Assembly (NCBI GenBank): GCA_946407705.1
Contig: CAMJPC010000005.1
Coordinates: 1 to 64,000 of the forward strand
From: an uncultured Clostridia bacterium
GTDB lineage: Bacteria; Bacillota; Clostridia; Saccharofermentanales; Saccharofermentanaceae
DNA: 64,000 bases
Direction: 5' to 3'
Shown here: piece after piece, positions 43,084 through 53,200 of the stretch
How positions within the stretch are numbered: position 1 is the stretch's first letter
How the letters are laid out: each line of letters opens with the position of its first letter
Program-made: the position numbers and the translations under genes
Notes under the pieces: model-generated
The model's database searches: none
What the model was told of the DNA's origin: nothing
What the model saw: only the letters and a program-made list of their open reading frames with translations

Positions 43084-44801
43084 GCATTAAGATCGTAAAA
43101 CGCCTTTTCGCATATCTGAAAGGAGCTTCTGCATTAGCGGTATTATCCGTACTGATCGGTGCGCTTTTCGGTGCTGCGACTGTAGCAATTCCGTTCTTTG
43201 CGGGCAAGGCAATTGATAATTTGAGCAACATCGGCGTTCTTGTAAGATATCTTCTGATAATCGCAGGAATCCTGTTGGTTGCCGCTGTGCTTCAGTTTGC
43301 ACTGATCAGAATGAACAACAGGATATCATTCTCAATTGGCCTTAATCTGCGAAATGCGACTTACGCAAAGATGCACAGGGTTAAGATGTCTTATATCGAC
43401 AAGACAAGTGCAGGAAAGCTTCAGAGCTTCATAATCAGTGATGTTGAGACCGTATCTGACGGCATGCTCTTGTTCCTTAACCAGTTTGCTTCAGGCCTTG
43501 CAACGATCATCATAACTCTTGTCGTGATGTTCCTGATCAACTGGAAGATATCGTTGATCGTCGTTGTATTTACACCTGTATCAATAGCTGTTTCCACCAT
43601 GATCGCTAAAGGCGCATATAAATCATTTGCCAAGCAGGCTGAGATAAGAGGCAGGCAGACTTCTTTCGTTGGCGAATCTGTAAAGAACTTCAGAGAGTGC
43701 AAGGTCTATAACGTAACTGACACCAGGATCGCAGGATTTGATGAGATCAACGGTGAATACAGGGAAACCTCCACTAAGGCCACATTCCTGTCTTCGATAA
43801 GCAATCCTTCTTCGAGATTCGTAAACGCTCTGATCTATGCAGGCGTTGTATTTACGGGATGCCTGGCAGGAATTGGCGGAATCATAACGGTAGGTGCTCT
43901 TACGACTCTGCTTGCTTATGCAAACCAGTTCATGAAGCCTTTCAATGACCTGTCGGCTGTTTATACGGAATTGTCAGACAGCTTTGCATGTCTTGCCCGT
44001 ATTTTCGATTTCTTAGACAGTCCTGAAATACCGGAAGAGAAACCTTCTGAGGAACTTCCTGACAAGAACAGGCAGTTCGACATTGAGTTTAAGAATGTCT
44101 GCTTCTCTTATGTTGAAGGCAGACCGGTCCTGAAAGACATTTCATTCAAGGTCGAAAAGGGTGAGTCCTTCGCCATCGCAGGTCCCACGGGGTGCGGCAA
44201 GACGACTCTTATCAATCTTCTCATGCGCTACTATGAACCTGATTCCGGAGACATCCTGATAAACGGCAAGTCGATCAGGAATATCCCGAGGCCGGAGCTC
44301 CGTCATTACGTAGGAATGGTTACTCAGGATACCTGGCTTTCGGATGACACCGTTATGGATAACATAAGGTTCTCTGGTGAACACGTAACCGAAGAACAGG
44401 CTAAAGACGCTTGTAAGAAGACCGGTTGTGATTCTTTTATCAGAAAATTGCCAAAGCGGTATAATGAACTGATCGATAACGAGAGGGATGACATATCTGC
44501 AGGTCAGAAGCAGCTCCTGACTATTGCAAGGGCAATGGCTTCAGATCCTTCGATAATGATCCTTGATGAGGCTACGTCGTCAGTTGACGTCGTTACCGAA
44601 GTCCGCATTCAGAAAGCCGTCAGGGAGCTCCTGAATGGCAGGACGAGCATAATAATCGCGCACAGGCTTTCTACGATCACGAGCTGTGACAAGATCGTCG
44701 TTATAGACGGCGGATCAGTGTCTGAGATCGGATCGCATGACGAGCTCATCGCGAACGGCGGATTCTACAGCAGGCTCTATGCCTCGTACATATCCGGGTA
44801 A
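43080..44801 (+). CDS. ABC exporter half-transporter, catalytic ATPase subunit
   Basis: The partner of the previous gene is also 573 residues, with six membrane helices and an ATPase domain. It keeps the catalytic Leu-Asp-Glu-Ala-Thr and the switch His in Ala-His-Arg, with Walker A Gly-Pro-Thr-Gly-Cys-Gly-Lys-Thr-Thr. Its signature is the divergent Ile-Ser-Ala-Gly-Gln, the usual pattern in asymmetric exporters where one composite site combines its Glu with the partner's good signature. Candidate substrates (drug, lipid or peptide) cannot be told apart. Confidence 0.93.
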   Translation: MSIKIVKRLFAYLKGASALAVLSVLIGALFGAATVAIPFFAGKAIDNLSNIGVLVRYLLIIAGILLVAAVLQFALIRMNNRISFSIGLNLRNATYAKMHRVKMSYIDKTSAGKLQSFIISDVETVSDGMLLFLNQFASGLATIIITLVVMFLINWKISLIVVVFTPVSIAVSTMIAKGAYKSFAKQAEIRGRQTSFVGESVKNFRECKVYNVTDTRIAGFDEINGEYRETSTKATFLSSISNPSSRFVNALIYAGVVFTGCLAGIGGIITVGALTTLLAYANQFMKPFNDLSAVYTELSDSFACLARIFDFLDSPEIPEEKPSEELPDKNRQFDIEFKNVCFSYVEGRPVLKDISFKVEKGESFAIAGPTGCGKTTLINLLMRYYEPDSGDILINGKSIRNIPRPELRHYVGMVTQDTWLSDDTVMDNIRFSGEHVTEEQAKDACKKTGCDSFIRKLPKRYNELIDNERDDISAGQKQLLTIARAMASDPSIMILDEATSSVDVVTEVRIQKAVRELLNGRTSIIIAHRLSTITSCDKIVVIDGGSVSEIGSHDELIANGGFYSRLYASYISG

Positions 44802-44810
44802 GGAGAATAA

Positions 44811-46304
44811 ATGGGCAATAAGAAATTTGAAGATTTTGCCAGATATATCAAAGGCAAAAAAGCTGCTGTCATCGGAGTCGGAATCTCTAATACTCCGTTG
44901 ATCAGATGGCTTGTTTCGCTTGATTGCAAGGTTACGGCATGTGATAAGAATACTTCTGATGATCCGGTCCTCAAAAAGAACATCGAGGCCTTGTCAGACA
45001 TCGCAGATAAGATCGAATGGTCGCTGGGAGAGAGATATCTCTCACATCTTAATGATGATTTCTACGATATCGTATTCAAGACTCCGAAAATGAGATTCGA
45101 GACTCCGGAACTTGCTGCTCTTAAGGCTAAGGGTTCTGTTCTTACCACTGAAATGGAGCTCTTCATGAATCTTTGTCCTGCTCCGATATTTGCCATTACC
45201 GGTTCTGACGGCAAGACTACTACGACTACGCTTACGGCAGAGATACTTAAGAAGGCCGGATATACCGTCTGGGTGGGCGGAAACATCGGTACGCCTTTGC
45301 TGGATAAGGTGGGTCAGATGTGGTCTGATGACATGGTCGTTCTTGAGCTTTCCTCATTCCAGCTTCTGGGCATGAAGACACCTGCTGATGTTGCAGTAAT
45401 TACGAACATTACGCCGAATCATCTTGATTTCCATAAGGACTACGATGAGTATATCCAGGCGAAAGTCAATGTTTTCAGGAATCAGGGACCTTTCGGAAAA
45501 GTCGTTCTCAACGCGGGTTGCGATCTTACATATGAAATGAAGGACGTGGCAAGAGCAAGGGTTGATCTTTTCTCTGCGGATAAAGCAAATGTCATGAGAA
45601 CGGATTCTCCAAATTACCGCAGAGCTTATACGGAGAACGGCAGACTCATCTATGAGGATAAGGGCGTGAAGACCGACATATGCGGAACCGATGAGATATT
45701 CATTCCCGGTTCTCACAATGTTGAGAACTTCCTTGCCGCTGCCTGTGCGGTGATCGATTACGTAAAGCCTGAAGATATTGCCTATGTTGCCAAGAACTTT
45801 AAGGGTGTACCTCACAGGATCGAATTCATCAGGGAATTGGACGGAGTAAGGTGGTACAACTCTTCGATCGATACATCACCCAACAGATCTCTCAATACGA
45901 TGAACGCTTTGGCTTCAAGAAAGGAGAAGGGTGTCCTTATCTGCGGCGGTGCGGACAAAAAGTGCATATATACAAATCTTGGTGATGCGATCCTAAATGT
46001 TTGCAACAGGATAATCATTTACGGATCCAATGCCGACCTTGTTACCGACATCATTGCCAAGGAAGCACAGGGACGTAAGTATGAGATATATAAGATCCCT
46101 GATGATCCGGCTGATGTCTATGAGTTCCCTGAAACAAGGGATAATGTTGTAAACGCTTACATGGAGGCCATTAACAAGGCAAGAGCCTGGGCTAAACCCG
46201 GTGAGATCGTCATTATGAGCTCGATTGGAACGTCATACGATCACTTCAGACACTTCGAACACAGGGGAGACATGTTCAAGGAGCTTGTAAACGGGCTTGT
46301 TTAA
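44811..46304 (+). CDS. murD: UDP-N-acetylmuramoylalanine-D-glutamate ligase
   Basis: MurD adds D-glutamate to UDP-MurNAc-L-alanine in peptidoglycan synthesis. The 497 residues show a Rossmann start Val-Ile-Gly-Val-Gly-Ile-Ser, the ATP loop Gly-Ser-Asp-Gly-Lys-Thr-Thr-Thr near 130, Asn-Ile-Thr-Pro-Asn-His-Leu-Asp, and His-Arg-Ile-Glu with Asp-Thr-Ser-Pro-Asn. It is slightly longer than typical forms (about 450) and lies outside any division/cell-wall cluster, downstream of the ABC exporter pair. Confidence 0.9.
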   Translation: MGNKKFEDFARYIKGKKAAVIGVGISNTPLIRWLVSLDCKVTACDKNTSDDPVLKKNIEALSDIADKIEWSLGERYLSHLNDDFYDIVFKTPKMRFETPELAALKAKGSVLTTEMELFMNLCPAPIFAITGSDGKTTTTTLTAEILKKAGYTVWVGGNIGTPLLDKVGQMWSDDMVVLELSSFQLLGMKTPADVAVITNITPNHLDFHKDYDEYIQAKVNVFRNQGPFGKVVLNAGCDLTYEMKDVARARVDLFSADKANVMRTDSPNYRRAYTENGRLIYEDKGVKTDICGTDEIFIPGSHNVENFLAAACAVIDYVKPEDIAYVAKNFKGVPHRIEFIRELDGVRWYNSSIDTSPNRSLNTMNALASRKEKGVLICGGADKKCIYTNLGDAILNVCNRIIIYGSNADLVTDIIAKEAQGRKYEIYKIPDDPADVYEFPETRDNVVNAYMEAINKARAWAKPGEIVIMSSIGTSYDHFRHFEHRGDMFKELVNGLV

Positions 46305-46327
46305 ATCAGTGAGCCATTAGACTGATT
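46304..46327 (+). other. Short hairpin at the end of murD
   Basis: AATCAGT and ACTGATT pair perfectly over a 10-base loop that spans the murD stop, but no T tract follows, so termination here is doubtful. Confidence 0.3.
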
Positions 46328-46377
46328 GCACTGGCAAGAGAACTGAAGCATAAAATGACCCAAAAAGCCTGAAAAGG

Positions 46378-46407
46378 TTGACCTTTTCGAACGGTTTATG
46401 ATAAAGT
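46378..46407 (+). promoter_or_regulatory. Promoter of the leuA leader
   Basis: TTGACC at 46378-46383 and TAAAGT at 46402-46407 are 18 bases apart (ATAAAG at 17). The start fits the beginning of the T-box leader. Confidence 0.5.
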
Positions 46408-46414
46408 ATCGAAA

Positions 46415-46697
46415 ATTGAATAACAAAATGCGATGAAGAGGAATAGTACTTCATCAGTGCATCTCTACAGAGAGCCTGCGGTTGGTGCGAGCAGGAGAGA
46501 GGCAGAGGAAGGAACTCACCCCGGAGCATTCGGTTGAAAGCCTTATGGCAATTAGACTTGAACGGATTTGTCCCACGTTACAGGGACACAGATATCGGAT
46601 CTAATCCTGTATCCAGTGAGTGCACAGCTTTGCTGTGAAATAGAGTGGTACCGCGAACGCCCCTTCGTCTCTATATTGAGACTGGGGGCGTTTTTTG
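46415..46697 (+). promoter_or_regulatory. T-box leader controlling leuA, leucine specifier CUC
   Basis: The leader has a long stem I with the GATGAAGAGGAATAGTA start and the AGAGAG...GGTTGGTGCGAGC apex. The specifier bulge GGAACTCACC has CTC at 46515-46517 (leucine). The 14-base T-box AGAGTGGTACCGCG ends at 46655. The terminator (46656-46697) and the antiterminator use the same bases, so uncharged tRNA-Leu should allow leuA transcription. Confidence 0.93.
46656..46697 (+). terminator. Regulated terminator of the leuA T-box
   Basis: AACGCCCC pairs with GGGGCGTT, extended by GTCTC with GAGAC, then TTTTTT. It forms when tRNA-Leu is charged. Confidence 0.88.
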
Positions 46698-46716
46698 TAC
46701 AAGGAGGTACAGCGGT

Positions 46717-48393
46717 ATGAACAGTTCGAAGTACGAGGCAAACCCTACGGTTCCGATGCCGAACCGCAAGTGGCCGTCAAGAGTTATAGATAAAGCACCT
46801 ATCTGGTGTTCCGTTGATCTGAGAGACGGAAACCAGGCACTCGAAGTTCCGATGACGCTTGACCAGAAGGTTGAGTTCTTCACATTTCTCTGTGAGATCG
46901 GTTTCAAAGAAATCGAGATCGGTTTTCCTGCCGCATCCGAGACAGATTACAATTTCTGCCGTTACCTGATCGATAACGATCTGATCCCTGACGGAGTAGC
47001 AATTCAGGTTTTGACTCAATCCAGACCTCACATCATCGAAAAGACGATGGAGGCCGTAAAAGGCTGCAAGAAGGCGATAATCCATTTATATAATTCGACA
47101 AGCACACTGCAAAGAGACGTGGTATTTGGTTTTTCACCTGACGACTGCATCGATCTGGCTGAAGTGGGCGCAAGATTGATCCAGGAACATATCTCTAAGG
47201 ACGAAAGCGATACAGAGTTTATCCTCGAGTATTCACCCGAGAGTTTTTCTTCCACGGAGCCTGAATTTGCCGTGCGCATCTGTGATGCTGTATGCGATAT
47301 CTGGAAACCCACCAAAGATCACAAGGTGATCATCAATCTGCCTGAGACTGTTGAGTATCAGACAGCAAATGTTTTCGCGGACCAGGTTGAGTTTTTCTGT
47401 ACTCATACCAAGTGGAGAGATCAGATCATAGTATCTTTGCATACTCATAATGACAGAGGAACCGCTGTTGCAACGTCTGAATTCGGACTGATGGCCGGTG
47501 CAGACAGGGTAGAGGGCACGCTCTTCGGCAATGGCGAGAGGACAGGTAACGTTGATATCATTACGCTCGCCATCAATATGCTGATGCTGGGTGTTGATCC
47601 CTGTCTGGATTTCTCTGACATGAACAGTGTCATTGACGTGTATGAAGACTGTACAGGAATGAAGGTCGAGCCGAGGCATCCATGGGCCGGAAAGCTGGTA
47701 TTTACAGCGTTCTCAGGTTCTCATCAGGATGCGATCAACAAGGGCAGAAAGAAGATGGAAGAACGCCATTCAGCCATTTGGGCTGTTCCTTATCTGCCTA
47801 TCGATCCGGCTGATGTCGGACGCCAGTATGAGCCTATCATAAGGATCAATTCCCAGTCCGGAAGAGGCGGAATATCCTATGTCATGGAGAAGCATTTCGG
47901 AATTCATCTGCCGAGAAGCTTCCAGCGTAGTTTCCTGCCTGTAGTCAAGGCTGCTGCTGAGGAAAACGGCAGTGAGAACGAGCTGACTCCGCAGCAGATA
48001 TTCGATCTGTTCGACGATAAGTACATCAATGTCTTGGATCCTTACGGATTGAAGAACTTCTCCGAGACCCAGGATTCAGAGCAGATATCTACGGTTCAGG
48101 CGGTAATTACCGATAACGGAGAGCCTGTAACGATCCAAGGTACAGGTAACGGTCTTCTTGATGCGTTCGTAACGGCATTTAAGACATATACCGGCGTTGA
48201 TTTCGAGATCAAGGACTATTCCGAGCACGCTATGAAGAGCGGTTCAGATTCCGCGGCTATTACATACATTGAGATCTTGAGCAAGCAGGACGGCAAAACC
48301 TATATCGGAGCGGGCGTTTCAAGCTCCGTCACGAAGTCATCCGTAAGGGCAGTAGTTTGCGCATACAACAGAATGATAAAAGTGATAAGATAA
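46717..48393 (+). CDS. leuA: 2-isopropylmalate synthase (long LeuA2-type form)
   Basis: LeuA condenses acetyl-CoA and 2-oxoisovalerate, the first step of leucine synthesis. The 558 residues have Val-Asp-Leu-Arg-Asp-Gly-Asn-Gln with catalytic Arg-Asp, His-Thr-His-Asn-Asp-Arg-Gly-Thr with metal ligands, and Gly-Asn-Gly-Glu-Arg-Thr-Gly-Asn-Val-Asp. A C-terminal regulatory domain (about 430-558) implies feedback inhibition by leucine. This is the longer class seen in actinobacteria and yeast. ATG 46717 follows AAGGAGG; earlier in-frame codons lie inside the T-box. leuB, leuC and leuD are not in the window. Confidence 0.94.
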   Translation: MNSSKYEANPTVPMPNRKWPSRVIDKAPIWCSVDLRDGNQALEVPMTLDQKVEFFTFLCEIGFKEIEIGFPAASETDYNFCRYLIDNDLIPDGVAIQVLTQSRPHIIEKTMEAVKGCKKAIIHLYNSTSTLQRDVVFGFSPDDCIDLAEVGARLIQEHISKDESDTEFILEYSPESFSSTEPEFAVRICDAVCDIWKPTKDHKVIINLPETVEYQTANVFADQVEFFCTHTKWRDQIIVSLHTHNDRGTAVATSEFGLMAGADRVEGTLFGNGERTGNVDIITLAINMLMLGVDPCLDFSDMNSVIDVYEDCTGMKVEPRHPWAGKLVFTAFSGSHQDAINKGRKKMEERHSAIWAVPYLPIDPADVGRQYEPIIRINSQSGRGGISYVMEKHFGIHLPRSFQRSFLPVVKAAAEENGSENELTPQQIFDLFDDKYINVLDPYGLKNFSETQDSEQISTVQAVITDNGEPVTIQGTGNGLLDAFVTAFKTYTGVDFEIKDYSEHAMKSGSDSAAITYIEILSKQDGKTYIGAGVSSSVTKSSVRAVVCAYNRMIKVIR

Positions 48394-48422
48394 ACTGATC
48401 ATTTTGATTTGGAGTCTTATTT

Positions 48423-49283
48423 ATGTGGGATTACTTTGTAGCTTTTGTTTTTGGAGTTGTTGAGGGAATCACCGAGTGGCTTCCCGTAAGCTCCACCGGA
48501 CATATGATCATCTTAAATGAGTTCCTGAAACTCAATGTTTCAGCTGAATTCTATGACCTTTATCTTGTCGTTATCCAGCTTGGTGCGATCCTTGCCGTCA
48601 TGGTCGTATTCTGGTGGGATATCTGGCCTTTCGGCATAAAGCGCAATAATCATCCGCTCTCTGACAGCGGTATCGGCCGCTGGATCATGAAAGATAAGTT
48701 CATCATGTGGTTTAAGATCGCAGTTGCATGCATTCCCGCAGCCATCGTAGGTGTTCTTTTCGATGACTGGCTCGATGAGCACCTTTATAACTACGTCGTT
48801 GTTGCAATAGCCCTTATTGTCTTCGGCATCGCTTTTATCGTTGTAGAGCACGTTATGAAGAACAAAGAGTTCAAGATCAAGACTATCGGTCAGATCAACT
48901 GGGGACATGCCTTCATGATCGGTATGTTTCAGCTTCTGGCAGCGATATTCCCCGGTGCCTCAAGGTCGGGATCCACGATCGTAGGTTCTCTTGGCATGGG
49001 CATCAAGCGTGAAGCGGCAGCAAAGTTCACATTCTTCCTCGCGATCCCTGTAATGTTTGGCGCGAGCCTTCTTAAGATTGTTAAGTTCAAGGGTGAGGTT
49101 CAAGGCAATGAACTTGCTCTTTTGGGAATTGGAATGGTTACGGCATTCGTCGTCAGCCTTTTTGTCATCAAGGCATTGATGAGCTTTATCAAGAAACACG
49201 GTTTTACGTGCTTCGGATGGTACAGAATAGCTCTTGGAATCGTAGTTCTGGTACTCGGACTTACCGGAGTTATCGGCTTTTAA
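48423..49283 (+). CDS. uppP: Undecaprenyl-diphosphatase (UppP/BacA family)
   Basis: UppP removes a phosphate from undecaprenyl diphosphate so the carrier can be reused, and gives tolerance to bacitracin. The 286-residue membrane protein starts with Gly-Val-Val-Glu-Gly-Ile-Thr-Glu-Trp-Leu-Pro-Val-Ser-Ser-Thr-Gly-His and has the second block Phe-Pro-Gly-Ala-Ser-Arg-Ser-Gly-Ser-Thr, both active-site signatures. Eight or so helices are predicted. It links with UppS at 7882, which makes the carrier. It starts 30 bases after leuA, likely by read-through. Confidence 0.94.
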   Translation: MWDYFVAFVFGVVEGITEWLPVSSTGHMIILNEFLKLNVSAEFYDLYLVVIQLGAILAVMVVFWWDIWPFGIKRNNHPLSDSGIGRWIMKDKFIMWFKIAVACIPAAIVGVLFDDWLDEHLYNYVVVAIALIVFGIAFIVVEHVMKNKEFKIKTIGQINWGHAFMIGMFQLLAAIFPGASRSGSTIVGSLGMGIKREAAAKFTFFLAIPVMFGASLLKIVKFKGEVQGNELALLGIGMVTAFVVSLFVIKALMSFIKKHGFTCFGWYRIALGIVVLVLGLTGVIGF

Positions 49284-49340
49284 TCAAGAACACGATATTC
49301 TGACGTTTTTTGTCCCAAAAATCATTTAATTATTACAAGT

Positions 49341-49364
49341 ATAACGCGCGCGTTATGCTATAAT
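49341..49364 (+). promoter_or_regulatory. Extended -10 promoter with palindromic operator-like site
   Basis: TGCTATAAT at 49356-49364 is a perfect extended -10. Directly upstream, overlapping its first base, ATAACGCGCGCGTTAT (49341-49356) is a perfect 16-base palindrome. A dimeric repressor bound there would block the promoter of the gene at 49403; no regulator is identified. Confidence 0.5.
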
Positions 49365-49402
49365 TTTATACTGAAAAATAATGGGTTGAGGTTTTTGTTC
49401 TT

Positions 49403-50194
49403 TTGCACAGATACATATTCAACAGCCGTGACATAGCGGCTTATTTCAAATATTTCTCTGTTCCGAGCTATCTTGAAGTATCGTACATGCAGTACATCTT
49501 TAATCTCGGCAACAAGATCCTGGCGGAGCCCCTGACAAGAGATTTCGAGCATTTTAAGAACGAAGTCTTCAGGGAACTCTATTTTTTGTGGGCAAACGGC
49601 TTTGAAGGTGAGAGAAGCGACATATCAGCGATGACGGCAGATGGCCAGCTGGCACTGATCTGTGATCAGGAATGCATCAATCTCGAGTCTTACATGAAGC
49701 TCATTTGCCTTCATTTGGTGTTTTCGGGCAATCTTCCGTATATCAATCTCAATTTCACCGGCATGATCCTTCAGCTCGGCCTGAAGTGTGATTCCGACGT
49801 TTACGAGCAGAATGTCCGGAAGATCATGGAATCTCTGAGGCTCGTTGCATACGATTCCTTTGGCCATGCCTTTGATCTGGAACTCGGTGTTCCGGATGAA
49901 CTTTTGAGAATCTCTCTCAATGAAGAATTCAAGGCAAGTCTGGTCAACAGGAACTTCAGGGATAACCTTAAAAACGAGCAGCTCAAGTGGCTTTCGGATC
50001 TTAAGGAAAAGTCACTTAAAGTTTTTGGAACGATCCCTGCGAGACGCAGGACGGGAACAGGCAGCCGTACATCCGAATCTCCAAGAAACGGTGCGGGTTC
50101 TGTCAGTGGCGCAAAATACTCGGATACGGCATCCCAGATGCCGGCAAATAAAGTCCAGCCGAAGGGCGCTCCTTCGTCGGGCAACAGGAAATAA
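49403..50194 (+). CDS. Unknown soluble protein
   Basis: I do not recognise this 263-residue protein. Residues 1-205 look globular and mostly helical, with repeated aromatic and Leu/Ile positions and no membrane segment. The last 60 or so residues are Arg/Ser/Gly/Pro-rich and probably disordered (Arg-Arg-Arg-Thr-Gly-Thr-Gly). The start is TTG 49403 behind a GAGG; the next in-frame ATG is at 49487. The gene lies 21 bases before the giant activase gene, so the two are likely co-transcribed from the palindromic promoter. Confidence 0.65.
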   Translation: MHRYIFNSRDIAAYFKYFSVPSYLEVSYMQYIFNLGNKILAEPLTRDFEHFKNEVFRELYFLWANGFEGERSDISAMTADGQLALICDQECINLESYMKLICLHLVFSGNLPYINLNFTGMILQLGLKCDSDVYEQNVRKIMESLRLVAYDSFGHAFDLELGVPDELLRISLNEEFKASLVNRNFRDNLKNEQLKWLSDLKEKSLKVFGTIPARRRTGTGSRTSESPRNGAGSVSGAKYSDTASQMPANKVQPKGAPSSGNRK

Positions 50195-50215
50195 CAGTTA
50201 TTTGGAGGGCGGCAG

Positions 50216-53200
50216 ATGGACAAGTTCTACAGTTTAGGGCTTGATATCGGATCAACGACTATCAAGGTCGTTCTTCTCGATGGGGAGAAGACGATCCACA
50301 GTGAATATAAGAGACATCATTCGGATGTATCCGGTCTTTTGAACGAGCTTTTCGAGGATCTTAACAAGAAGTTCCCGGGAATAATGGTCGATACCGTAAT
50401 CACAGGTTCCGGAGGACTTTCAGTTGCTAACTGGCTCGGTCTCAAGTTTACTCAGGAAGTAATGGCTGAGACTGTTGCGATCAGGAAATATCATCCAGAG
50501 ACTGACGTAATCATCGAGCTCGGCGGTGAAGACGCCAAGATCACTTACATGCATCCTGTGCTTGAGCAGCGTATGAACGGTACCTGCGCAGGCGGTACGG
50601 GCGCTTTCATCGACCAGATGGCTTCACTCCTTCAGACTGACGCTGACGGCTTGAATAACTTCGCCAAGGATTACAGATCGCTTTACACCATCGCTTCAAG
50701 ATGCGGCGTTTTTGCAAAGAGCGACCTTCAGCCGTTGATCAACGAGGGAGCTGCAAAAGAAGACCTCGCTGCATCCATCTATCAATCAGTAGTTAACCAG
50801 ACGATCTCCGGACTTGCGTGCGGCAGACCCATCAAGGGCAATGTTGCTTTCCTGGGCGGTCCTTTGTTCTTCAACTCTGAGCTCAGAAACGCTTTTGAAA
50901 GAACTCTTGCAGAGAAGGTTGATTCCTTCTGGATGCCTGATGATGCTCAGATCTATGTTGCATTGGGCGCAGCTCTTTCAGCTGACGGCAAGAATCCCGT
51001 ACTGCTTTCCGATCTTCTCGAAAAGCTTAAGAACCGTGAAGGCTTCGTACCTGACATCATCAGGATCGATCCCATCTTTAAGAGTGAGGAAGACAAGAAG
51101 GCATTTGACGAACGCCATAAGAAGGACATGATCCCCGTTCTTGATTTCAAGGATCAGAAGGGTCCTTTGTTCCTTGGTCTTGACGCCGGTTCAACAACTA
51201 CCAAGGCTGTAGTCATCAATACAAAGGGCGAACTTGTTTACACATACTATGCAAGCAACAAGGGCAACCCTGTAATGAGTGCCGTTACAATTATGAGGGA
51301 TGTCTACTCAAAGATGCCTTCTGATTGCTATATTGCTAATTCCTGCGTAACAGGATACGGTGAGAACATCATCAGAGCAGCGCTCAACATCGATCTTGGC
51401 GAGATCGAGACGATGGCTCACTTCCAGTCAGCTAAGTTCTTTTGCCCGGATGTAGATTTCATCATTGACATCGGTGGTCAGGATATGAAGTGCATGAAGA
51501 TCAGGAACGGCGTTATCGATTCCATCATGCTCAATGAGGCATGCTCATCAGGATGCGGTTCATTCATCCAAACTTTCGCTGAAACACTCGGACTTACGAC
51601 TCCTGAATTTGCAGCAGCTGCTCTTTCTTCTACAAAGCCCGTGGATCTTGGAACGAGATGTACGGTATTCATGAACTCCAAAGTTAAGCAGGCTCAGAAG
51701 GAAGGTGCTTCCGTAGGTGATATTTCCGCAGGACTTTCGTATTCCGTAGTCAGAAATGCTCTCTACAAGGTCATCAAGATCCGTGATACCGAGCAGCTCG
51801 GTAAGAACATCGTCGTTCAGGGCGGTACGTTCCTCAACGATGCCATCCTGCGCTGCTTTGAGCTTGTTTCCAAGAGAGACGTAATCAGACCTAACGTAGC
51901 AGGTCTCATGGGTGCTTTCGGTGCCGCGCTCATTGCACAGAGACGCTGCAAGGAAGATACAAAGTCGAAGCTCCTCGGAAGAGACGAACTCGATACGTTC
52001 ACGATGGAAACAGAGAATACACAGTGCCCGGGCTGCACGAACCACTGCAGACTTACGATTGCCACTTTCTCAAACGGCAGGAGATTCGTATCCGGAAACC
52101 GCTGCGAGAGAGGTGAAGACATCGCTCTCGATAAGGAACCCGGTGACCAGAAGGATAAGCTCCCGAACCTGTTCTCTTATAAGTACAACAGGACTTTCAA
52201 ATATCAGCCGTTGAAGCTCGAGGATGCTCCGAGAGGCGAGATCGGTATTCCGAGAGTATTGAACCAGTATGAGAACTATCCGTTCTGGTTTACTGTACTT
52301 ACAAAGCTCGGATTCAGAGTGCTTGTTTCCGCGAGATCCTCACATAAGCTCTATGAGTCAGGAATGGAGACTATCCCTTCGGAATCTGTCTGCTATCCTG
52401 CAAAGCTTGCTCACGGCCACATCGAGAACCTTATCTCACGCGGAATCAAAACGATCTTCTATCCTGACGTTCCGTATGAGAATATCGAGAACCAGGGCTC
52501 AAACAACCACTATAACTGCCCGATCGTATGCTCTTATCCTGAAGTAATCCGCAATAACGTGGAAAACCTCAAGGAGAAGGATATACGCTATCTGAACCCG
52601 TTCATGCCTTTGGATAATCTTGACTGCGTTGCTGAGCAGCTCGTTAAGATCTTTGATTACACGGCAGTTTCACTTAAGGAAGCTAAAGCAGCTGTTCAGG
52701 CAGGTGCTGAAGAGTATTTCAACTTCAAGGAAGACATCCGCAATAAGGGCGTTGAGATTCTCAAGGAGATGGAAGAGAAGGGCCTCAAGGGCGTAGTCCT
52801 CGCCGGCAGACCTTATCACATCGATCCTGAGATCAACCATGGTATCCCGGAGATGATCAATTCCCTTGGTCTTGCAGTACTTACTGAAGATTCCGTCGCA
52901 AGACCCGGAAGGCTCAAGAGACCTATCCGTGTCATTGACCAGTGGATGTATCACACAAGACTTTACGAAGCGGCTGCATACGTTATCACAAGACCTGATC
53001 TTGAGCTCGTTCAGCTTACGAGTTTCGGCTGCGGTCTTGATGCCGTTACTTCCGATCAGGTTCAGGAGATCCTTGAATCTTCAGGCAAGCTTTATACGCT
53101 CCTTAAGATCGACGAGGTCAGCAACCTCGGTGCGGCAAGGATCAGAATGAGATCGCTCGTCGTTGCCATGAATGAGCGTGCAGAACTCGAGAATGGCGGC

